Below, one piece after another: positions 1-6,628 of a DNA stretch of 21,244 nucleotides. The translations under genes and the position numbers were made by a program. Where the stretch lies: positions 1 to 21,244 of the IMG/VR virus record IMGVR_UViG_3300044843_000463; one strand, written 5' to 3'. The notes below the pieces were generated by a model. The model was not told the origin of the DNA. It did no database searches and worked only from the letters and a program-made list of their open reading frames with translations. The first letter of the stretch is position 1. Every line of letters starts with the position of its first letter. The stretch comes from a virus.

Positions 1-10
1 ACAGCTGGAA

Positions 11-199
11 ATGGCGCACACCGTCTGCATTGGTTCCATCAGCCGGCTGCGTAAACACGCTGTCCTGGTCAAGGTCTATGACCGGCAAAGCGGCAGTCAT
101 TACTTCATCCTCAACCCCTACGTCGCCAGCATTGGCGGTCCGCAAACTCGCGGACACCTCTGGGCTCAGTTCAAAGCCGCACTGGAGGATGCCGGATGA
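11..199 (+). CDS. Small hypothetical phage protein, possibly 5'-partial
   Basis: This 62-residue reading frame ends in a TGA that overlaps the ATG of the next gene (ATGA at 196-199), an arrangement typical of translationally coupled genes and the main reason to believe it is real. The frame has no stop back to the left edge, and there is no convincing ribosome-binding site before the ATG at 11, so the gene may start outside the window. The product is basic in its first half (SRLRKHAVLVKVYDRQSG) and looks like a small soluble alpha/beta protein, with no membrane segment or cysteine cluster. I do not recognise the family. It lies two genes upstream of terL on the same strand. Confidence 0.6.
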   Translation: MAHTVCIGSISRLRKHAVLVKVYDRQSGSHYFILNPYVASIGGPQTRGHLWAQFKAALEDAG

Positions 200-459
200 C
201 GCGATACCCTGTGCTTGATTGCACTGCACCCGTGTACGTCTCAAACTCCGAGCGGATTCGTCTTGGGCTGCAGGCCTGGGGTTCTGATGTGCCTGATGAC
301 GTGGTGGCAGAAGCTGAGCAGGCGCTGCTGGGAGCTGTGTGCCCTGCCCCAACGGACACGCCCGCAACGCCGGCCAAACGGGCGCGCACCACAAAGGGTC
401 AGTTCCAAGCTGATGACCCGGCCACCGAAGAGGTGAACGAAGCCTTTGTTGAGGGTTAG
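196..459 (+). CDS. Small hypothetical phage protein with KGQF..DDP..NEA tail
   Basis: An 87-residue protein whose ATG overlaps the preceding stop (ATGA). A GGAGG at 184-188 lies 7 bases upstream and fixes the start. The N-terminal half has a short beta-like stretch (TAPVYVSNSERIRLG) and a helix of the type PDDVVAEAEQALLG. A proline/alanine linker and a basic KRARTTKGQF segment follow, then an acidic end with the pattern DDPxTxxVNEAFVEG. I recall similar KGxFxxDDPxTxxxNEA endings on small phage proteins of unknown role, often near head or connector genes, but cannot verify that here. It is the last gene before the structured 98-base leader of terL. Function unknown; a virion or packaging accessory role is a guess from position. 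Confidence 0.75.
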   Translation: MTRYPVLDCTAPVYVSNSERIRLGLQAWGSDVPDDVVAEAEQALLGAVCPAPTDTPATPAKRARTTKGQFQADDPATEEVNEAFVEG

Positions 460-557
460 GCTGTGCTCGTCGTGCGGGGGTGGTTCCCTGGCGATCCATC
501 GGTGACCCCGGTGGTAGGTGGTGAAACCCCTTCTGCTTCGGTGGGAGGGGTTTCCCT
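460..557 (+). other. Intergenic leader between the 87-residue gene and terL
   Basis: These 98 bases are the longest non-coding gap in the window. I see no convincing sigma-70 promoter boxes and no gene. The right half is occupied by the hairpin at 523-554 and the terL ribosome-binding site. The left half is GC-rich, with GGTGG-type direct motifs (for example near 507-522) of no clear meaning. It could hold a phage-RNA-polymerase promoter, but no known consensus is recognisable. Confidence 0.5.
523..554 (+). promoter_or_regulatory. 14-bp hairpin with C(UUCG)G loop covering the terL ribosome-binding site
   Basis: Bases 523-536 pair without interruption with 541-554 (11 Watson-Crick and 3 G-U pairs) around a TTCG loop closed by C536-G541, the exceptionally stable UUCG tetraloop. 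The 3' arm contains GGGAGGGG (543-550), whose GGAGG core at 544-548 lies 9 bases before the TTG start of terL, so in RNA the ribosome-binding site would be buried. The sequence after the stem is CCTTTG, a poor U-tract, so the element is a weak intrinsic terminator at best. Translational gating of terL, or an RNase processing site, are the main alternatives. The pairing is seen directly; the function is inferred. Confidence 0.7.
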
Positions 558-2324
558 TTGAGCTGGTCGCCAATCCCACCTGAGATCGGTCCTGGACGGT
601 TCGCCTATTTCGTCTGCTACCTGCTGCGGGAGCTGAACCTGGCAGAGACGCCCACCCGACAGCAGCTGGGCATCTGCGACTGGATGGAGAACGGTCCCAA
701 CCGGCAGATCACCGTTGGCTTTCGTGGTGTGGCCAAATCCACCATGGCCGCCTTCCGGGCCTTGCATCGTCTGCGCATTGATCCCTTCAACGAGAAGGTG
801 TTGATCCCTGGCAGCACGTTGGAAAAGGCGGTGGAGATCACCACCTTCATGCAGCGCTGCATCCGTGACATCGACATCCTGCGCTGTCTGGAACCACGCG
901 CTGATGGCCGGAGCTCCACCAAGGCGTTCGATGTGGGGCCCGCGATCGTGGATCAATCGCCTTCTGTTCGTGCCGTTGGCATCCTCTCACCGGCATTGAC
1001 CGGCAAACGTTGCACCTGCGCCATCCCGGATGACATCGAAACCCTCAACAACTCGATCACACCCCTGAAACAGGAGCGCCTGGCGCAAGCGGTCACAGAG
1101 CTCGAGGCGATCCTCAAACCCGACGAGGGTCAGGAGCTGCCGCGGATGATCATGTTCCTCGGTACGCCGCACCTCGAGACATCGCTCTACCTGCGGTTGG
1201 TGCGTGAACGCAACTACGCCATCCGCTACTGGCCTGCTCGCTACCCCAATCCGAATGACCCCGATCAGTGGGACTGCTACGAGGGCGCGCTGGATCCAAG
1301 CATCGCAGAAGCTGTGATCGAACAGCCGGCACTGGCCGGCACACCAACCGATCCAGAACGGTTTGGTGATGAGGAGCTACGTGGCCGCGAGATGCGGATG
1401 ACGCGCGCCACCGTGCAGCTGCAGTTCATGCTCAACTGCCGGCTGTCCACCCTGGATCGTTACCCGATCCGCCTTGGCGATCTGATCGTCATGTCGCTCG
1501 ATGGCAAGGCCCTGCCTGAAGTGGTGGCATGGTCTGCCGCCAATGAGCACCGCATGCAGAGCCTGCCGTGCGTCGGCTTGGGCAGTGATCGCACCTACTT
1601 CTCACCCGCCATGGTGCAGGGCTGGGTGTCTCAAACCGAAACCTGGCGTTGCATCCTTGCCGTCGATCCCGCTGGTCGCGGTAGCGATGAGCTGGCATGG
1701 ACCGTCATCGCAGAACTCAACGGCAACCTGTTCCTCCTCGACTGCGGTGGCACCACACGCGGCTATGAACCGGAAGTGCTCGAGATGCTTGCTGACAAGG
1801 CCAAGCGCTGGAAGGTCAACACGATCGTGGCCGAATCCAACCTCGGCGATGGCATGTTCACCGCTTTGCTGCAGCCGGTCGTGCAAAAGGTGTTCCCCTG
1901 TTCGATCGAAGAAAAGCGCGTCACAGGGCAGAAGGAACGTCGCATCGTTGATGTGCTCGCCCCACTGGTGCAACAGCATCGCCTGGTGGTGAATCAAGAC
2001 GTGATCCAACGCGACTGGGCTGGTGCTGAGCGCGATCCCGATACTGGCCACGCCCGATCGCTGATGTTCCAGCTCAGTCGAATCACCATCGAACGTGGGG
2101 CGCTGCAGTTCGATGACCGGATTGATGCCCTCAGTCTTGGTTGCGGCTGGTTTGTCGATGCCGCAGCACAGGATCAAGAGAAGGCGCAGCAGCAACGCAA
2201 AAACGAGCTGGATGACGAGAACCTGCGCGCTTGGTTTGATGAAAACGGCGCCTGCATTGATGCCCTGGCAATGGGTTGGAAGCCGCGGCCGCGCGGCATG
2301 GCCCACGGGGGCATCAAGCGCTGA
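558..2324 (+). CDS. terL: Terminase large subunit (DNA packaging ATPase/nuclease, T7 gp19-like)
   Basis: Motor of DNA packaging: it docks on the portal, translocates DNA by ATP hydrolysis and cuts concatemers. The 588 residues align from end to end, by memory, with T7 gp19. Shared blocks include SFDVGPA..D.SPSV at about 124-137, ALAGTPTDP.RF at 258-269, LQFMLN at 288-293, GDGMF at 430-434 and DDR.DAL at 519-525. The ATPase P-loop is GFRGVAKS (54-61), the Walker B region is IPDDIE (156-161) and the coupling motif is FLGTPH (200-205). The RNase H-like nuclease residues are probably D370 (VDPAGRG), E426/D431 and D519/D520/D523. The start is TTG at 558: an in-frame stop lies at 522-524, no ATG or GTG follows it, and the next ATG would remove the conserved N-terminus. 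It runs opposite to the rest of the virion genes and overlaps terS tail to tail by 11 bases. Confidence 0.97.
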   Translation: MSWSPIPPEIGPGRFAYFVCYLLRELNLAETPTRQQLGICDWMENGPNRQITVGFRGVAKSTMAAFRALHRLRIDPFNEKVLIPGSTLEKAVEITTFMQRCIRDIDILRCLEPRADGRSSTKAFDVGPAIVDQSPSVRAVGILSPALTGKRCTCAIPDDIETLNNSITPLKQERLAQAVTELEAILKPDEGQELPRMIMFLGTPHLETSLYLRLVRERNYAIRYWPARYPNPNDPDQWDCYEGALDPSIAEAVIEQPALAGTPTDPERFGDEELRGREMRMTRATVQLQFMLNCRLSTLDRYPIRLGDLIVMSLDGKALPEVVAWSAANEHRMQSLPCVGLGSDRTYFSPAMVQGWVSQTETWRCILAVDPAGRGSDELAWTVIAELNGNLFLLDCGGTTRGYEPEVLEMLADKAKRWKVNTIVAESNLGDGMFTALLQPVVQKVFPCSIEEKRVTGQKERRIVDVLAPLVQQHRLVVNQDVIQRDWAGAERDPDTGHARSLMFQLSRITIERGALQFDDRIDALSLGCGWFVDAAAQDQEKAQQQRKNELDDENLRAWFDENGACIDALAMGWKPRPRGMAHGGIKR

Positions 2325-2574
2325 GCTGCTCGTCCTTGCGCAGTGGCACCACCTTGGCCTTCTGCTCGAGGGTCTGGAAGTTCAACTTGCCCGCCATCCG
2401 CGCCAGATCAGCCGTGGGTGTGTCAGGCATGGCGGCTGCACTGACCTGATTCTGCTTCAGCAGCTGCAGAGCAACGCGCAGATCGTCATTGCTGGCGCCA
2501 TTGCTGATGCGTTCCCGCACAGCGCTGACAACCTCAGCGTGCAGTTCCTCCAGATCCTTGTTCAGATCCGCCAT
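2314..2574 (-). CDS. terS: Probable terminase small subunit (TerS)
   Basis: An 86-residue, mostly helical acidic/basic protein. TerS recognises the phage DNA and loads TerL. The call rests on three points: size (T7 gp18 is 89 residues), position after the fiber/lysis genes exactly where gp18 lies in T7, and a layout I associate with podoviral TerS: a charged helix (LNKDLEELHAEVVSAV), a helical hairpin with ALQLLKQNQVSA near 35-46, then a DTPTADLARMAG segment and a basic KVVPLRK end. A strong AGGAGAG (complement at 2581-2587) precedes the ATG. The gene follows the transpeptidase-like gene after 2 bases and ends inside the 3' end of terL, which is on the other strand. No motif is diagnostic, so a different small packaging or structural protein remains possible. 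Confidence 0.68.
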   Translation of the reverse strand: MADLNKDLEELHAEVVSAVRERISNGASNDDLRVALQLLKQNQVSAAAMPDTPTADLARMAGKLNFQTLEQKAKVVPLRKDEQLSA

Positions 2575-2576
2575 TG

Positions 2577-3095
2577 TCAGCTCTCCTGGTACACCGACAC
2601 GAACATTTTGCCGCGCTTCAGGCGGGGCATGATGTGATCGCGCAGATCAGCGTTATGGCAGCGGATGCAGCCATGCGTCGGCAGCAGGGCCTGACGAGGC
2701 TGCCAGCAGCCGGGCCAGCCCAGCCCCGACCCGCCGCCATGGATAGCGATGCCAGCACGCCCGTAGCGGCGCTCCTGCGCTTCCAGCTCGATCAGATCCA
2801 GCGTGTACCAGCCATAAGGCATCAGCTCTGGTTGGCGGCCGGGGGCATCACCCAGGCGGTCGTAATCACGCCACACCGAACCCACCCGGTAGAGGCCAGG
2901 CGGTGTGTCGGTGTTGGGCTCACCCCATTGGTTGTCACGTCCCTGCCCACGGGCCAATGCCGTGAGCTTGAACAGTTGGGTGCCTTCGAAACTCCAACCG
3001 GTCAGCGTTTCGCTCTGATCGTTGACGACCAGATGGGTGTCACCCAGCTGGAACCCCCAGTCCTGCGGTTTGGTCTTCGGGCCGATGAGTGTCAT
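2577..3095 (-). CDS. L,D-transpeptidase (YkuD-fold) domain protein, candidate lysis enzyme
   Basis: A 172-residue protein whose C-terminal half carries the YkuD signature: a first histidine in AIHGGG (H119) and, 22 residues on, THGCIRCHNADL with H141, the nucleophile C143, R145 and N148. The family's consensus is a distant His followed by [S/T]HGCxR..N. Cellular members make 3-3 cross-links in peptidoglycan or attach proteins to it through an acyl-enzyme on the cysteine. There is no signal peptide or membrane segment, so a holin or another route would be needed to reach the wall. It lies between a beta-rich structural gene and terS in the region where T7-like phages keep lysis genes. No amidase or spanin is visible in the window. 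It may act as an endolysin or wall remodeller, or be virion-borne; the sequence does not decide. The enzyme-family call is strong, the role is inferred. Confidence 0.85.
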   Translation of the reverse strand: MTLIGPKTKPQDWGFQLGDTHLVVNDQSETLTGWSFEGTQLFKLTALARGQGRDNQWGEPNTDTPPGLYRVGSVWRDYDRLGDAPGRQPELMPYGWYTLDLIELEAQERRYGRAGIAIHGGGSGLGWPGCWQPRQALLPTHGCIRCHNADLRDHIMPRLKRGKMFVSVYQES

Positions 3096-3100
3096 GACGA

Positions 3101-3910
3101 TCAGGCAAAGGCGATGAACCCAGACACGTCGTTGGCAGCCAGGCCGGTGGCCGTGTTGTCGGTCAGACCCTTGGCTGAGGTGACGCTGTAGGTGATCGCT
3201 GTGGCAAAGCCCAGGCCGCCATCCAGCACCCGAGAAATAGCCCCGCCAGCAGGGATGTCAACCTCAAACGCTGCAGCTGTGGTGCCAAGTGTTGGCGCCG
3301 TGGCGTTGAAGATCTTGACCGAGCGCAGTGCTGCCCCACTGTTCTGCAGGTGGAAGCCGAGCAGGCGACCGGCAGAGGCCTTCACGGTTGCCACCGCTGG
3401 CGTTGCCGGGCTCATGACGCTCACGAATGAGGCTGCACCGGTGGCGTTGGCCCGGTACTGAACGCCGACATCACCGATCATGTTGGTGCTGGCGCCCGCA
3501 GTGACAGGCTGCGTGGCCAGCCACATCTCCTGGCGATCGTCGAACTGGATGACCGCAAACGAGGTGGTGCCGGCTGTGGTGGCAGTGCTGAGGCGCAGCC
3601 GCAGGAAACGCGCAACCACTGGCATCACCCACAATCCAGCTGCACTGATCGTGGCTGCGGTGGCCCCAAGCGGTGTGAGCAGAGTGCCCGGCTGCCAGTT
3701 CACGTTGTCGTTGGACCACTCCGGTGTCACCACACCGGTGGTGCCCATCGCCACGCACTGGATGCTGACCGACCGATAGAAGGTGCAGTCCAGGGGCATC
3801 AGGATCGTGTTGATCGGGATGACGCCGGCCACGCTGTAGGAAGTCAGCCGGGCTTCCAGCGGCAGGCGCTGCGTGAGGCCCGGGGTTTGGATGGTGGGTG
3901 TTTGAGTCAT
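3101..3910 (-). CDS. Two-domain beta-rich phage protein, probably virion- or tail-associated
   Basis: A 269-residue protein whose ATG overlaps the upstream stop (ATGA at 3907-3910). It has no signal peptide, few charged residues and many Ala, Thr, Val and Gly residues, typical of beta-sandwich virion proteins. The N-terminal part (about 35-130) has a discoidin-like run: SVSIQCVAMGTTGVVTPEWS, NDNVNWQPGT and ARFLRLRLSTATTAG, resembling phage modules that compare a measured signal with trailing strands. The C-terminal part (about 148-269) starts YRANATGAASFVSV, continues AGRLLGFHLQN and LRSVKIFN, and ends VAANDVSGFIAFA. I have seen this kind of module in phages and prophages as small proteins of unknown function. 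Decoration or fiber-accessory protein is the best guess, not proven. Confidence 0.75.
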   Translation of the reverse strand: MTQTPTIQTPGLTQRLPLEARLTSYSVAGVIPINTILMPLDCTFYRSVSIQCVAMGTTGVVTPEWSNDNVNWQPGTLLTPLGATAATISAAGLWVMPVVARFLRLRLSTATTAGTTSFAVIQFDDRQEMWLATQPVTAGASTNMIGDVGVQYRANATGAASFVSVMSPATPAVATVKASAGRLLGFHLQNSGAALRSVKIFNATAPTLGTTAAAFEVDIPAGGAISRVLDGGLGFATAITYSVTSAKGLTDNTATGLAANDVSGFIAFA

Positions 3911-4098
3911 CGTTTGACGTTGGGGGAATTGAAGATGCCGGCCATCAGCTCGATGGCGCGGTAGAGCTTGACGACCAGTCGCCGGTAGGTGCCCAGCGCC
4001 TCGTTGTCCTTGGGTGTGGGGGTGATGTTCACCACCACCACGGCAACGCCATGAATGGCGATGGCCAGATTCACGTAGTCGGCCAGGTGCTTGGTCAC
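3907..4098 (-). CDS. Small single-pass membrane protein, holin candidate
   Basis: A 63-residue protein starting with GTG at 4098, overlapping the stop of the upstream small gene (GTGA). GGAGAG (complement at 4105-4110) gives a good ribosome-binding site. A hydrophobic segment at about residues 8-24 (YVNLAIAIHGVAVVVVN) is followed by TPTPKDNE and an amphipathic helix with RRLVVKLYRAIELMAGIF. Short phage proteins with a membrane segment followed by a VNxTPTPKD motif are familiar to me from several tailed phages but have no established function. Its neighbours are another small membrane protein and, one gene on, the YkuD-type enzyme, so a lysis role is plausible. Confidence 0.7.
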   Translation of the reverse strand: MTKHLADYVNLAIAIHGVAVVVVNITPTPKDNEALGTYRRLVVKLYRAIELMAGIFNSPNVKR

Positions 4099-4274
4099 AG
4101 CTTGCTCTCCACGTTGCGAAGGCGGTCTTCGTGGTCCTTGAGCATCACCTGGACGCCTTCGAGGATCGTGGTGGTGCGGGACTCAAACCGCCCGAGGCCA
4201 TTGGCGATCTTCCAGAGCGCCATGACGCCGGAAGCTCCCAGGCTCACCAATGCGATCACTGAAGCTGGGTCCAC
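4095..4274 (-). CDS. Small membrane protein with C-terminal coiled coil, holin or spanin-like candidate
   Basis: A 59-residue frame from GTG (4272-4274) to TGA (4095-4097), translated by hand. It has a hydrophobic stretch at residues 5-22 (SVIALVSLGASGVMALWK), then a charged helical half with heptad-like spacing ending VMLKDHEDRLRNVESKL. The end overlaps the next gene by 4 bases (GTGA), which supports its reality. No ribosome-binding site is visible before the GTG. No ATG or GTG exists further upstream in the frame, which is open back to the stop codon of the fiber gene. Its place right after the fiber matches the T7 class II holin gp17.5. Holin is the favoured reading; an inner-membrane spanin-like partner is an alternative. 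Confidence 0.68.
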   Translation of the reverse strand: MDPASVIALVSLGASGVMALWKIANGLGRFESRTTTILEGVQVMLKDHEDRLRNVESKL

Positions 4275-4355
4275 GCTGGCAAGAGGACTGCACCCATGCA
4301 GGGTAGCGGGTTGGCAAGCAATGGCCAGCTGGGTCGCGTGTGCGCGGTTACCGGT
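4275..4355 (-). other. Intergenic gap between fiber and small membrane protein genes
   Basis: Eighty-one bases separate the fiber stop from the GTG of the 59-residue gene, the only sizeable gap in the minus-strand unit. It contains a small inverted repeat, CTGCA-CCCA-TGCAG at 4288-4301. I see no promoter consensus, terminator U-tract or ribosome-binding site. The gap has no stop codon in the frame shared by its two flanking genes. Confidence 0.5.
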
Positions 4356-6623
4356 TCAGTCCAATGATTTCAGATGCTGAGATTTCAGCCCATCTATTTC
4401 TGCTGATAGCTGTTGGACTGCCTTGATCAGCGGTGCAATCAGCTCCTCGTAGCCAATAGAGAGAACGTCTTCGCCACCTTTGAGGCTGTGGTCTTGATAG
4501 CCGCCAAAATCGACCCCGGCCGCATCACATGCTGCTTTCACCTCCTGAGCGATCAGACCGTGATGAAAACGTGAACGCTTCTTGGAGCCATCGTGCTGAA
4601 GGTTGTCAAGGGCATTTGCTTTGCGCCACTCTTGCAGAGCTTGGCTATGAGCAACACGCTCTTCTTTCGTCGCATCATCTGCCGGCGGTTCAGGGGGTGT
4701 TGAACGATAGTCGTCCCGCAAGTCCCAGCGGAAATCGACCGGGCGCAGAGCGTTGATGAAATCGAGGCCAAGTGCCGTGTCTTGAATGTCTGTCTTATCT
4801 CTGGCGTCTGAACGGTTTTGAACGGTGCCGTAGACGTAGGTGGTCGTGCTGGCGTTGCCTAGCTGAATCTGGTTGCTTCCTGTAACGGTCGCCTGATAGC
4901 CGAACATCGACGTGTTGGTATAGGCAGCGCCGCCGACTGTTCCAGTTCCAACGGCAGTGTTGTAATCGCCAGTCGTGACTGCGCTGAGCGACTGCTCGCC
5001 AATAGCAGTGTTTCCAGCACCAGTTGTATTCAACTGTGCAGCAAACCGACCAATGAAAACGTTGTTGAAGCCAGTGCTTAGGACGCTTCCCGAGCTGGCG
5101 CCAATCGAGACGTTTTGATAGCCGGTGGTAATGTCGCCTGATGCGGTATTGCCAACGGCAACGTTGTTGCTTCCGGTGATAGCAGTGCCAGACCCAACCA
5201 TGGCATCGTTGCCAATGGCGGTGTTGCCGCTGCCGGTGGTGATCCCGCTGCCGGCTCGCCTGCCAACAGCGACCGCGGATGCGCCCGTCGTCGCCGACCC
5301 AAGGGCTGCTGAACCAATAGCGATGTTGTAGAGACCGGCAGAGGATGGTGCCGACAGCGCCTGGTGACCGATGGCAACACTGTCGTTGCCGGTGTGCTGC
5401 TGGCCGGCCTGCGTGCCGATTGCAATGGTCCGGTTGACTCCGGTAGAAACGCCAATCGCCCGATCGCCAATGGCAACATTGTCGTCTCCAGTCGTGAGCG
5501 ATGTAAGTGCTCCGCTTCCAACGGCAGTGTTGTCGCTGCCAGTTGAGTATTGGAGAGCCTGAGCGCCGATCGCGGTGTTGTAGTTACCCGTGACGTTTGT
5601 ATAAAGGGCAAACGGCCCTATTGCCGTATTGTAAAAACCGGTGGTGTTTGAGTAGAGGGCCTGCGCTCCGATGGCGGTTTGGCGGCGTCCCGTTGTATTT
5701 GACGTGAGCGCATAATTGCCAAACGCAGTGTTGAAGTTGCCTGATGCCCATGTCAGCGTTGAAGAGCTGTGCTGCTTGGGAATGTAAGTGTTAGCCGCAA
5801 GTGCCCCGTAGCCGTAGGCCTCGTTAGCTGGTTGATCGTCAGTGCTGGCGGGTGCAAGGGTCAGCAGGCCGTTGCGAACCCCCCATCCAGCCGGAATTGT
5901 CGTGACCCGATAGCTAGCCCCTGCTAAGTCAATGGATGTATTGGGAAATGCGGTTCTAGCAAAACTGATAGCAGTTGTATCGTTGGTGCTGTTGTCTCCA
6001 GCACCCCCAAAGTCCTTAACTGATACTACGTCCTTAAGTTTGGCATCAACGGTTCTGCTGGTTGCGCCAGTGCCGCTTTGAGTAAACGCCAGCTTGCTGG
6101 CCGCGATGCCAGCGGAAGCGTTCACATCATCGTCAACAATCGCACCGTTCTGAATCTTGCTGCTGGTAACCGCACCGTCCTGGATCTTGATTGTGGTAAC
6201 AGCATCGCTTGACAGCTTGTTGGCTGTGATCGACCCGTCTGCGACGTTTGTGTTGGGGTTGATCGACAGCGCTTCGATGTAGTCCTTGTGTTCCTGGATG
6301 GCGTAGAAGTTCTGCAGGTCAGCGGTATCCAGCGCATCAGCGTTCAAGGCGCTGCCATCGTTCCAATCCACCAAGCGGCTGGTGGTTGGTGTTTCGCGGC
6401 GGATGCTCAGCGTTTGGCCAACAACCGGCGCGGCGCTGAGCTGCACCTGTGTAGCACTCGTCCAGGTGTAGTTGACGCCATCGGCCAGCAGCTGCGTGTA
6501 CCCGCCGCTCTGCAAGCTCAACCCGTAGTACAGCTTGACGTGTGCCCGCAGCAGGTACGGGAACGGCACTGTGAACGTGACCGTTGACCCGTTGCCCGGG
6601 TACTGCACGTAGGAGAAGGGCAC
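4356..6623 (-). CDS. Tail fiber: T7 gp17-like N-terminus, YadA-like repeats, S74 self-cleaving chaperone
   Basis: A 755-residue receptor-binding fiber. Residues 1-120 match the T7 gp17 tail-attachment domain: FTVPFPYLLRAHVKLYYG, a SIRRETPTTSRLVDWNDGS run, and DTADLQNFYAIQE. Residues 128-180 are a linker of GSITANKLSSDAV-like repeats, and about 200-245 is a VKDFGGAGDNSTNDTTAI segment like the start of pectate-lyase-type spikes. Residues 298-578 hold about 17 copies of a NTAIGxxAL..(N)TTG unit, as in YadA-type trimeric heads. The C-terminus from S605 (RSDARDK, S605/K610 spaced like the S74 Ser-Lys dyad) through HHGLIAQEV and a final coiled coil is an intramolecular chaperone expected to cut itself off after trimer folding. 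The start is GTG at 6623, without a clear ribosome-binding site. Base composition in the distal two thirds is noticeably less GC-rich than in neighbouring genes, suggesting module exchange. Confidence 0.93.
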   Translation of the reverse strand: MPFSYVQYPGNGSTVTFTVPFPYLLRAHVKLYYGLSLQSGGYTQLLADGVNYTWTSATQVQLSAAPVVGQTLSIRRETPTTSRLVDWNDGSALNADALDTADLQNFYAIQEHKDYIEALSINPNTNVADGSITANKLSSDAVTTIKIQDGAVTSSKIQNGAIVDDDVNASAGIAASKLAFTQSGTGATSRTVDAKLKDVVSVKDFGGAGDNSTNDTTAISFARTAFPNTSIDLAGASYRVTTIPAGWGVRNGLLTLAPASTDDQPANEAYGYGALAANTYIPKQHSSSTLTWASGNFNTAFGNYALTSNTTGRRQTAIGAQALYSNTTGFYNTAIGPFALYTNVTGNYNTAIGAQALQYSTGSDNTAVGSGALTSLTTGDDNVAIGDRAIGVSTGVNRTIAIGTQAGQQHTGNDSVAIGHQALSAPSSAGLYNIAIGSAALGSATTGASAVAVGRRAGSGITTGSGNTAIGNDAMVGSGTAITGSNNVAVGNTASGDITTGYQNVSIGASSGSVLSTGFNNVFIGRFAAQLNTTGAGNTAIGEQSLSAVTTGDYNTAVGTGTVGGAAYTNTSMFGYQATVTGSNQIQLGNASTTTYVYGTVQNRSDARDKTDIQDTALGLDFINALRPVDFRWDLRDDYRSTPPEPPADDATKEERVAHSQALQEWRKANALDNLQHDGSKKRSRFHHGLIAQEVKAACDAAGVDFGGYQDHSLKGGEDVLSIGYEELIAPLIKAVQQLSAEIDGLKSQHLKSLD
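4890..5732 (-). repeat. Degenerate in-frame repeats encoding about 17 NTAIGxxAL units
   Basis: The fiber gene carries back-to-back units of roughly 45 bases. The encoded cores are NTAFGNYAL, QTAIGAQAL, NTAIGPFAL, NTAIGAQAL, NTAVGSGAL, NVAIGDRAI, TIAIGTQAG, SVAIGHQAL, NIAIGSAAL, AVAVGRRAG, NTAIGNDAM, NVAVGNTAS, NVSIGASSG, NVFIGRFAA, NTAIGEQSL, NTAVGTGTV and a last divergent copy. DNA identity between units is only moderate, so they are old or selected at the protein level. Such units form left-handed trimeric beta-rolls in YadA-like adhesins. Confidence 0.85.
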
Positions 6624-6628
6624 GGCTA

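Noticed and set aside
523-559. Calling the 523-554 hairpin a standard rho-independent terminator
   Set aside because: Stem and loop are ideal, but the following bases are CCTTTG rather than a U-tract, and the stem contains the ribosome-binding site of the next gene; kept as a regulatory hairpin with a terminator as alternative.
1602-2306. Minus-strand open frame of 234 residues under terL
   Set aside because: Completely covered by the conserved nuclease half of terL; no ribosome-binding site or motif that argues for overprinting.
4288-4301. Inverted repeat CTGCA-CCCA-TGCAG as an operator
   Set aside because: Only 5 bp per arm in GC-rich DNA; likely chance without further support.
4890-5732. 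CRISPR-like or satellite repeat array
   Set aside because: The periodicity is protein-level, in frame with the fiber gene, and the DNA units are degenerate without conserved repeats and unique spacers.
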